NCBI RefSeq assembly: GCF_048544455.1
Contig: NC_133538.1
Coordinates: forward strand, 18,814,969 to 18,878,968
DNA from: Silene latifolia
Taxonomy: Eukaryota > Streptophyta > Magnoliopsida > Caryophyllales > Caryophyllaceae
DNA: 64,000 nucleotides
Direction of reading: 5' to 3'
A program made the position numbers and the translations under genes. The notes under the pieces are model-generated. The model was not told where the DNA came from, did not search any database, and was given only the letters and a program-made list of their open reading frames with translations. This document shows positions 58,101 to 64,000 of the stretch, piece after piece; the stretch's first letter is position 1; each line of letters starts with the position of its first letter.

Positions 58101-59537
58101 GTACCATTGCCGAATGGAAAGAAACCTATCGGGTGTAAATGGATATTCAAGGTGAAATACAAAGCGGATGGCACAGTAGAACGGTACAAGGCGCGTCTCG
58201 TTGCGCAAGGATTCACCCAAGTCGAAGGAATAGACTATAATGAGACTTACGCACCGGTGGCGAAAATGACAAGTGTTCGCTGTTTACTCACCGTGGCATT
58301 GGGGAAACAGTGGAGCATCGAACAACTTGACGTCAACAATGCATTCCTACATGGAGATTTGGAAGAAGAGGTATATATGAGGATTCCACAAGGGTTTGAA
58401 CGAAAGGGGGAGAATCGAGTTTGCAAACTGTTAAAGTCTCTTTATGGGCTAAAGCAAGCATCTAGCAGCTGGTTTGCAAAACTTACGGCATTCTTAACAC
58501 GGTATGGTTTCGTTCAATCCTTGGCCAATTACTCTTTATTTACTTACAACAATGGGAAGATTTTTATTGGAGTATTAGTTTACGTTGACGACATGATAAT
58601 TGTAAGTAACAACAAAGAGGAAAGTGGAAAATTTAAGCTGACATTAGATAAACACTTCGGAATCAAAGACTTGGGTCGACTAAAATACTTCTTGGGGATC
58701 GAAGTGGCACATGGGTCAAGTGGTCTATTCTTGAACCAACGAAAATACGCGTTGGGAATTATAGAAGAAGCAGGAATGAGTGGGGCGAAACCAGTGAGCA
58801 TGCCCATGTTGCAACATCACCAATTGGAACTAGCTACAGGTTACTTACTAAAGGATGCAATGAAGTATCGTAGGTTGGTAGGAAGATTGGTCTATTTGAC
58901 TATAACAAGATCGGACCTTGTTTACTCGGTTCATATGTTGTCTCGATTTGTGAGCAAACCACGGAAAGAACATTGGGACGCGGCCGTGAGGGTAGTGAGA
59001 TACGTGAAAATGAATCCGAATAAAGGAATTACCTTGAGCAGGAGTTCGAACTTGGAGCTGCAAGGCTATTGTGATTCGGAGTATGGAAGGTGTCCATTGA
59101 CTAGACGATCTTTGAGTGGATATTACGTTGCACTAGGGTCATCACCCGTGTCGTGGAAGGCAAAGAGACAAGCTATGGTGTCGAAATCAACGGCGGAAGC
59201 CGAATACTGTGCCATGGGGAGTGCAACGAGTGAATTGATTTGGATTAAGGCTTTTCTAGCCTCGCTTGGTGTGTTTCATACGAAGCCTATGGAATTATAT
59301 TGTGATAATCAAGCAGCTATTCATATAGCAAAGAATCCAGTGTTTCACGATAGGACAAAGCACATAGAGATAGATTGCCATTTCGTCAGACAACATCTCG
59401 TGAAAGGTACGATAATGGTGAAGCACGTTCGAAGCAAGGAACAAGTGGCCTACTTGTTTACTAACGCACTAGGAGGAGAATTGTTCGAGTATTTACAGGG
59501 CAAGTTGGGTCTCGGTTTGCCCGGAGCTCCAACTTGA
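55182..59537 (+). CDS. Copia gag-pol polyprotein
   Basis: A single 1451-codon ORF from ATG to TGA ending just before the purine tract. Domains in order: gag (residues about 25-230; WEELKSRYSAGNAPRVHRLK, TIWDELANY), CCHC zinc knuckle CNYCEKYYHTEDNC (about 272), protease region (about 370-440), GAG-pre-integrase (ELWHKRLGYPS, about 503, with CDSCCRAKQ), integrase core (about 565-690; VDDRSRG, QSDNGSE, TPQQNGRVERKHRH), RT (about 950-1190; GCKWIFKVKYKADGTVERYK, LDVNNAFLHGDLEEEVYM, VYVDDMIIV near 1133) and RNase H (about 1290-1420; GYCDSEYG, STAEAEYCAM, LYCDNQAAIHIA, DRTKHIEIDCHF). Products assemble into cytoplasmic virus-like particles that copy the element's RNA and integrate it. As in most plant Copia, gag and pol share one frame. 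Length is usual for the superfamily. Confidence 0.95.
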   Translation: MLGDEGKGSKTKLIPTTSPLYLHQSDSTSLMLTQIIFNGDNYDLWAPAVRNGLDAKNKLSFIEGKVKKPTVDDEEDVESVAWRQCNAMLKAWLRNVIDVKLHPSIAFEQTVSEVWEELKSRYSAGNAPRVHRLKGELMECKQGRLTVLEYYIKLKTIWDELANYSKNTRCTCGAAAEIAKEREEEKVHQFLMGLDNNLYGHIRSNLLMEDPIATLPRAYALVLHEERHSNMMKGKEENNEAAMAARTYSAGRGRGKFIKQEGEDEAELPYCNYCEKYYHTEDNCYDKHGYENVKARERGRRGGYARERGRGRSQGRGQRDNYQANAVNSSSKEGDMAKKNQSFTTEEMEKLRILINGSPEGSEKLAGMHTKINREWLIDSVASHHMTRNRSCLTKIRIEESSNVGLPDGRRIEAREHGEVVLSDNFILKDVLYVPTLTCDLISVQQLIHENNCVVTFFPDYCVMQEQVSRKEIGRGEHHDGVYKFKSSKGEEARKVSISKDGELWHKRLGYPSRSKSLSFSKLVNYSLNWDSSQICDSCCRAKQTRNSFSLNNKRYDELFGLIHVDIWGKYPIASFSRAHYFLTIVDDRSRGVWIYLMKDKSEASKFMKFFCQMVKTQFNKIVKIIQSDNGSELLSGAMKSYYEDNGIHFQTSNVDTPQQNGRVERKHRHILEKARALRCAGHLPIEFWGECVLTAAYIINRTPTPLLDNKTPYEVLYNKPPNLTNLRFLGCLCYAHNKDKPRDKFDERGKRCLFLGYPHNNKGWKVYDLNTQQLFVSRDVLFFEHVYPYFEPNSSSNQGNKDTDLAYYESDLEDNEVNMDTTEPENAERIVSSNGGDDEGEDLRIEGTDTELPGTDDIASNQPNEEERLGRGARERREPFWRKDYVCKSTRIVKPIVHARLDQSISKKPGTRYPLVNCIATNTFSNSHKVFLTNLDEVKEPSNFHEAAREPKWREAMNKEIEALENNGTWKIVPLPNGKKPIGCKWIFKVKYKADGTVERYKARLVAQGFTQVEGIDYNETYAPVAKMTSVRCLLTVALGKQWSIEQLDVNNAFLHGDLEEEVYMRIPQGFERKGENRVCKLLKSLYGLKQASSSWFAKLTAFLTRYGFVQSLANYSLFTYNNGKIFIGVLVYVDDMIIVSNNKEESGKFKLTLDKHFGIKDLGRLKYFLGIEVAHGSSGLFLNQRKYALGIIEEAGMSGAKPVSMPMLQHHQLELATGYLLKDAMKYRRLVGRLVYLTITRSDLVYSVHMLSRFVSKPRKEHWDAAVRVVRYVKMNPNKGITLSRSSNLELQGYCDSEYGRCPLTRRSLSGYYVALGSSPVSWKAKRQAMVSKSTAEAEYCAMGSATSELIWIKAFLASLGVFHTKPMELYCDNQAAIHIAKNPVFHDRTKHIEIDCHFVRQHLVKGTIMVKHVRSKEQVAYLFTNALGGELFEYLQGKLGLGLPGAPT

Positions 59538-59544
59538 GGGGGAG

Positions 59545-59754
59545 TATGGAAACCGTATCAAAAGCATATCGTATATGTAACTGTATGGTAACATATTATA
59601 TGGTGTATATTTAGATATTATGTAAATATTGTTAGGATTCTTTTAGTTGCTATATTTGAGGAAGAGATATAGGGTTGTAACTGTATATAATGTATGCTTG
59701 GGTATTACGTTCAATATCAAGAAATCATTCTCTTCTCTGCCTCTCACTTTCTTA
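59545..59754 (+). repeat. 3' LTR of the young Copia element
   Basis: Same as 54910-55119 except one base near 59639. Ends CTTA followed by the right TSD CTGCG. Confidence 0.95.
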
Positions 59755-60189
59755 CTGCGGGTCTCGCCTATTTTCAGTCCAGGTCAAGGTTTACCAATAT
59801 TAAAAGGCTAATTGCTTCGAATCAACTAGCAAGATACAATTAAGGGCAACGATTAACAACAAAGACTAAACAACAACGATGAATCTAATAACCTAATCAG
59901 TAATTAACATCCATTCATTAAATTCCCTAATCCTAGCAGAGGTATTTAGCTAGACATAATTAAATAAAGAACATAAATAAAGAGAGAAAGAGGAATAAAC
60001 ATTAAATTAAAGAGGAAAAGGAAGAGAAAGGTTACTGAAATAGATCCTAAAAAATAAGAGGCGAATGTAAAACAAATAGTAAAACATCGTCTGATAGTGT
60101 GTGGGTACTTTACAAAAGACGCCCTACTCTCCTATTTATAAGAAAATAAGAAGTTATTAACCTAATAGCGAAATAAAGCTTAAAAGCCG

Positions 60190-60370
60190 AGCCCGTAAGA
60201 GAATCCACTCGATCGAGTAATTTAAAACCACTCGATCGAGTAAACTAAAGCTTAAACCACTCGATCGAGTTGAAAATCTACTCGATTGAGTAAATCCTAA
60301 AATGCAACTACTCGATCGAGTAGAAAAAGGACTCGATCGAGCATAATTGTACTCGATCGAGTACTTTCCA
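60190..60370. repeat. CTCGATCGAG palindrome array in the Gypsy LTR
   Basis: Seven copies of ACTCGATCGAGT or near variants (one with a single change), spaced 15-30 bases apart, each a perfect 10-12 base palindrome. The spacers are unrelated to each other. Four more copies lie inside the element at 62494-62615. Confidence 0.93.
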
Positions 60371-60822
60371 GCAACAATTTCCTGCTTTGCGCACTGAACT
60401 TCAAACGGCTGCCATTTCTTCGTTACTTGGGAAAACAGGGCGATTCCGGTGGCGTTGGAAAGATAAGAGAACAAGCTTTTATCTCCAATTAGAATCACCT
60501 GAATATCAGTTGTAGAACGCGAGATATGGCTCTTCAAAGTAGGCACTAGCAATTTGAAGTTCTTCCTTTGCTCGCCTAGCTATCTTTCTTCTTTGCGCAT
60601 CTCAAGATAGCTACATTCCCGCTCCAAATTCACTCTTCCTCCAAATGCATGCTAAACGGACGGTAAAAGGCTTGATTTCACTACTTTCTGGTTCATTCCT
60701 GCAAATAAGACAAAACGAACCAAAGTAGCATATTCGGGGCATTTCGTAGCATAAACTACGATAAAAGCATGGAAATACGTGCATGAAAAGGCCTAAAAAG
60801 ACTATATAAAATGCACGTATCA

Positions 60823-60861
60823 AATCTCTCCAAACCAAACCTTTACTCGTCCTCGAGTAAA
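60823..60861 (-). other. Polypurine tract and hairpin next to the 3' LTR
   Basis: Read on the minus strand: TTTACTCG-AGGA-CGAGTAAA (60842-60861), a perfect 8 bp stem with loop AGGA, then GGTTTGGTTTGGAGAGAT (purine/GT-rich tract) and the LTR start TGATACG. Same plan as in the Athila-like, LARD and inner Copia elements. Confidence 0.78.
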
Positions 60862-62507
60862 CTAAATGCAAACTAATGGAACGGAAAAGATAACTCAGAG
60901 CTAGCTACAAATGCCCACTTAAACTAATTTAATGCAAGCAAACTAACACTCATAGCAAACAGTCAAATGCAAACGAGTTGTAAGATGTTCATAATAAAGC
61001 TGAATCGTCGACCTTGCAAGACCTTTAAAATTGGACTCTCACGGGTCACTCTTCTCTCATGAAGCAAAGGGTGAACATATATATGTAAGAGAGAAAGAAA
61101 AATAGTCGCTCACCTAAACTACGACCCACATAAACATGCATGCAACTAATATGATAGACAATTCTAACTACAGTACACACATTCCAACCAAACAAGGTCC
61201 TGTCACAGCCGAGGGCTTACAAAAATATGGTAAAGTGAGGCAATGAGTAAGAAAAGGCAACACATGTTTTGGGAATGTGGAGGTATAGGCGGCCAAGCTA
61301 GTACCTAAACAAAACCATATGACAACATCCATTTCCAACTCAATTACGAATTAAGCACATGGGCCCTTCATTTGGCACAAAATCTCACCAAACCAAACTG
61401 AAAATACTCCTCAATAAATACAGATAGAGCATAGGAGCGAAACCGTCTCATCAAACAACATCTCTTTTTCTTTTTCTTTTTTTTCTTTTTCTTTTTTTTT
61501 CTTCGAAATCTTTTTTTTTGTTCACGTTTTTTTTTTCAACTTTTTTTTTTTCTTTTCTTTCTTTTTCACGTTTTTTCCATCATCCTCCTTCTTTCTTTCT
61601 ACCAACTCCAAATCAATATGATATGAACCAAATTTGGCACAATAAAATATATACCGCAAAACAATCTAAACTAGCTTGACAAGGCAGGCTAAATTTGGAA
61701 TGTAACTAAGGGTCAACAGGCAAATTTGACTAATGTGGAGTTTATGGGTAAAAATAAAGAAAGGGAAATTGTAAGCACCTCCCTGCATGTGACACCAACC
61801 ACTAACCCGAATGTATGCAGGCAAAAAGCAATTGAATTTCATATTTGTGCAAATTGATGAACATGCTATGCAAGGAGTAACTACTCACAATCCTACATGA
61901 AACTGGTCACAAATGACACCAGTTTATAAGGCTCTAATCCTTAGAATTTATAAGTAGGTTGCCAAAATTTCAGGTCAAGTCTATATGTTCAGCTTAATTT
62001 TAACATAAACTCGTAGATATGCAATAAGACAATGCTAATAAGAATAATAGTTCAATGCAGGGCTTAAGCAAAAAGACAATTTATAGTGCAATTTCATCAT
62101 TGAAATCTACCGTTCCGACTCAACCTATATGCAAAAATAAACGTGAATTTTTTTGAATTTTTGAAAATTTTCAATTTTTATGAGATTTTTGATTTTTATG
62201 AAAATAAACAACAATGCATACTGAAATTAAACGTGATAACAAAAATGCAATAAAAACAAGATGCAGACACAGATATGGATGCATAACCTCCCCAAACCAA
62301 ACCGTACAATGCCCTCATTGTACCAAAACATGGAAAGGAAATGCAAACTAAAAGAGAAAGAGAGTAAATACGGAAAGCTCACAAGATTGCGCGAATAAGG
62401 GACCTCCCCAAACTAGCCAGCAACGTGGGAGGTCACTAATAGCCCCGAAACATCGCCACAAGAAGCTAATCCAAGCAACGGGCGTCCAAAACAGCTCGAT
62501 CGAGTAA

Positions 62508-62544
<37 letters not shown>

Positions 62545-63259
62545 CCAGGTACTCGATCGAGTGATTTCAGCAGCAAAAGCTCTCGATCGAGTACAAAAAG
62601 TACTCGATCGAGTGATCCTTAGTATATTCCCGCAAAAGACGCAATAAAAATGCCCATCGCAAAACTAACAAAGCAAGCATACTGATATAGTCTATGGTAC
62701 GAAGACCAATTATTACACACAACTGAAATAAAATGCAATGTTTAAAAAACAACTAAAAATAAATCTCCGGGTTGCCTCCCGGGTAGCGCTATTTTCAGAC
62801 AGGTCCCAACTCGACCTCTTTTTCAGCCAACTACTCTAATTGAACCCAATCAAAGCAGCTCAAAGCTCGCAAAGAACTCACAAACTTACGCATGTGCTAC
62901 ACAAAACTGTAAGTAGCACCATAATATAGTAATAGCATAGGAATTTGAAATATAATAACATTTAAGCCTAACAAATTTCCTATGACAGCTCCTAAAATCA
63001 TTCAGAAAATAATTCTGGCCTCCAGCTAAGGGCGGAATATAAAAGCTCAAATTAACCGCAGGTGGTAAATGAAGGAGCTCAACAGCATTCAACTTAAAAA
63101 TAACGCGAGTAGAATTTAAATGCTCGGACGGGTAAGAACTGTGAGGTGAAGGAGTCCGTCGACTAAAGGTGAAGGTGGATAATCATCCCAGATGCAAGGG
63201 GTTGTAAAGTCAATTGGGTCAATCGGGTCCTCTATAATAGGCTCATCATCTATATCATC
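60862..63259 (-). other. Non-coding interior of the gag-only Gypsy element
   Basis: About 2.4 kb without a believable ORF. Contains a long pyrimidine-rich stretch (61460-61575), an AT-rich TTTTTGAATTTTTGAAAA block (62145-62210), 'ggtttggggagg' on the minus strand (near 62285-62300), the palindromes at 62494-62615 and a 35-base T run (62510-62544). Several of these features have counterparts in the 3' tail of the Athila-like element. Confidence 0.7.
62494..62615. repeat. Internal CTCGATCGAG palindrome cluster
   Basis: Four copies of CTCGATCGAG in about 120 bases; a (T)35 run separates the first from the rest. Downstream of gag in the element's own orientation, as with the internal motif array of the Athila-like element. 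Confidence 0.92.
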
Positions 63260-63787
63260 TTAAGTATCCCATTTGACCTCAAGACTGTCTAAATCTACCT
63301 CCTCACTCTCCTTATCACTAGACTCGTCAGTAGGGAAGTTCTCAAAGAGACCCTCCCAGTCGTCCTCACTGTCTGTGAAAGAATCATAAAGGGGTTCTAG
63401 ATTTTCCCCATAGAAAGGATTGTCAACCATGCTAGAAGTCTCCTCTATGTCTCCGTAAAAAATTATGGCATCCTCTAGATTGGTCTCTAAAGTCTCACCC
63501 ATCCCCACGTCTGAGTCAACATGAAGAGAGAAATTGGGTTTAACAGTTTCAGCAGCAAACCAATCAAAAAATTCTAATACCTCTTTTGTGGGGAGTCCAT
63601 CAAAATCCCCCTTACCTTTAGCCTCGTGGTATGCTCGCGTAGGGACATTCATTCCCTTGATGATAGACTGGCATATTTGGAGTCCCGAAAGAATTCCTCG
63701 TCTTGGTTCGAGAAACTCCTCCAACCTGTCTATATAAGCACCAAAGCTTTCGTTATCATCCTGCGGAAATCTGAGAACGGAAGACAT
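63260..63787 (-). pseudogene. Gag-like ORF of the non-autonomous Gypsy element
   Basis: A 175-codon minus-strand frame starting MSSVLRFPQDDNESFGAYID. The first 80 residues (ESFGAYIDRLEEFLEPRRGI, LQICQSIIKGMNVPTRAYH) resemble part of the Gypsy gag domain, where 'ESLxExWERF'-like helices occur. The second half is strongly acidic (Glu/Asp/Ser-rich, ending EVDLDSLEVKWDT). No zinc knuckle, protease or polymerase follows. It starts about 80 bases from the primer site, the usual place for gag. Shorter than a full gag, so a derived or decayed form. Confidence 0.65.
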
Positions 63788-63863
63788 AAGAACGGTCTCA
63801 AGAAACTGAAGTTCCCTGAGACAAGAAATAAACTAAAAAAAAAAACAGATAAAACTGCGCTGC

Positions 63864-63881
63864 CTCCCCGGCAACGACGCC
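63864..63881 (-). other. Primer-binding site (Asp-tRNA type)
   Basis: Minus strand TGGCGTCGTTGCCGGGGA, one base different from the Asp-tRNA complement at 26172-26189. It lies five bases inside the 5' LTR boundary and fixes the minus orientation. Confidence 0.92.
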
Positions 63882-63886
63882 AAAAT

Positions 63887-64000
63887 TTGATACCGGTCGT
63901 CGCAGTATCAAAATAAATACCTAAGTACTACTAACAGAAGTCAGCGGTAAGTAGGGTCGATCTCCACAGGGAGGCAAAATGAGATTTATCTGTCTAATTT
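63887..64000 (-). repeat. 5' LTR of the gag-only Gypsy element, cut by the window edge
   Basis: Begins TGATACCGGTCGTCGCAGTA on the plus strand (the LTR's 3' end on the minus strand) and matches 54533-54648 with a few differences. Confidence 0.9.

Larger units (their letters stand above)
54910..59754 (+). mobile_element. Whole-looking young Ty1/Copia element with TA...TA ends
   Basis: 4845 bases: LTRs of 210 bases (54910-55119 and 59545-59754) differing at one site, a perfect TSD CTGCG (54905-54909, 59755-59759), a Met-type primer site, one long ORF (55182-59537) and a purine tract GAGGGGGAG before the 3' LTR. It looks whole. One difference in 210 bases suggests insertion within the last few hundred thousand years. 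The LTRs start TATGG and end CTTA, so the termini are TA...TA, not TG...CA; both the TSD and the primer and purine-tract junctions agree with these limits. Lineage possibly Ale/Retrofit-like by its short LTR. Confidence 0.95.
54533..60822 (-). repeat. 3' LTR of the gag-only Gypsy element, interrupted by Copia
   Basis: 54533-54909 and 59755-60822 are the two halves around the Copia insertion; the left half start matches 63887-64000 (TGATACCG..., 'actactaacagaagtcagcg', 'gatctccacagggaggcaaa'). The right half carries seven CTCGATCGAG palindromes (60190-60370) and ends TATATAAAATGCACGTATCA. Confidence 0.87.
54533..64000 (-). mobile_element. Gag-only Gypsy element (Asp-primed), partial, with nested Copia
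   Basis: A minus-strand LTR element running off the right edge. Its 3' LTR is 54533-60822 (about 1440 bases once the Copia insert is removed), the interior is 60823-63886, and the 5' LTR starts at 63887. LTR ends are TGATAC...GTATCA. The primer site is Asp-tRNA type and the interior of only about 3 kb holds a single gag-like ORF and no protease, polymerase or integrase. It is therefore a non-autonomous (TR-GAG-like) relative of Athila/Tat elements. The first 115 bases of both LTRs match closely, so it is not very old. Flanking TSDs cannot be tested within the window. Confidence 0.85.

Noticed and set aside
60190-60370. CTCGATCGAG array as a CRISPR-like array
   Set aside because: Repeats are 10-12 bases, spacing is irregular, and it is part of a plant LTR. 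No cas genes; not CRISPR.
61460-61575. Pyrimidine-rich stretch as a polypurine primer tract of the gag-only element
   Set aside because: It is far from the LTR border; the true tract lies at 60823-60840. It is more likely simple-sequence expansion.

Overview
This is nuclear DNA from a flowering plant, probably a dicot. The evidence is one recognisable plant-specific gene (DUF641 / GRAVITROPIC IN THE LIGHT 1 family), plant retrotransposon lineages (Angela-like and short-LTR Copia, Athila-like and other Gypsy), a CACTA transposon, Stowaway and hAT MITEs, a Helitron end and RTE and L1-type LINEs. I cannot fix the species. By eye well over 80 percent of the window is transposon sequence, and the layout is best read as a record of nested insertions, several proven by matching target-site duplications (TSDs).

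Left part (1-14590): a reverse-strand Angela-like Copia element runs off the left edge and ends with its 5' LTR at 13059-14350. A related Copia element (2400-11163, TSD CCTCG) sits inside it in the opposite orientation, with nearly identical LTRs but a decayed body. The outer element in turn abuts the end of a Gypsy LTR (14351-14590).

Middle part (14591-45023): an AT-rich stretch with no named gene (14591-20574) leads into a reverse-strand L1-type LINE fragment. That LINE is split at 21649-42172 by a 20.5 kb Gypsy insertion (TSD ATCTC). This Gypsy has 2.4-2.6 kb LTRs and only about 1.6 kb of non-coding interior. Its interior holds an Athila-like Gypsy element (24387-35402, TSD GTTTT) that keeps gag-protease and a second ORF but shows no polymerase or integrase. 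Its 3' LTR holds a 2.9 kb non-autonomous CACTA element (37283-40203, TSD TTA) that carries what looks like an exon of an ERD6-like sugar transporter.

Gene island (45024-54532): a 5'-truncated RTE LINE lies about 50 bp past the stop codon of the one clear host gene, a reverse-strand DUF641 gene at 47639-49012. Its reading frame is open apart from one in-frame TAG. Upstream lies a dense run of small elements: two Stowaway MITEs, copies of a third MITE family, a GC-rich hAT MITE with a perfect 8 bp TSD, a Helitron 3' end and an L1 tail with a 16 bp TSD. A triplet-repeat tract and a few unidentified exon-like pieces follow.

Right part (54533-64000): a reverse-strand, gag-only Gypsy element with an Asp-tRNA primer site. 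Its 3' LTR is interrupted by a whole-looking, very young Copia element (54910-59754, one difference between its 210 bp LTRs, TSD CTGCG, unusual TA...TA ends).

Two patterns cut across these elements. First, four families from both superfamilies carry a short hairpin with a CGAGGAC-like core just before the polypurine tract, with stems that differ but still pair. Second, the two Asp-primed Gypsy families each carry an array of their own 10-13 bp motif in the LTR and again downstream of gag.
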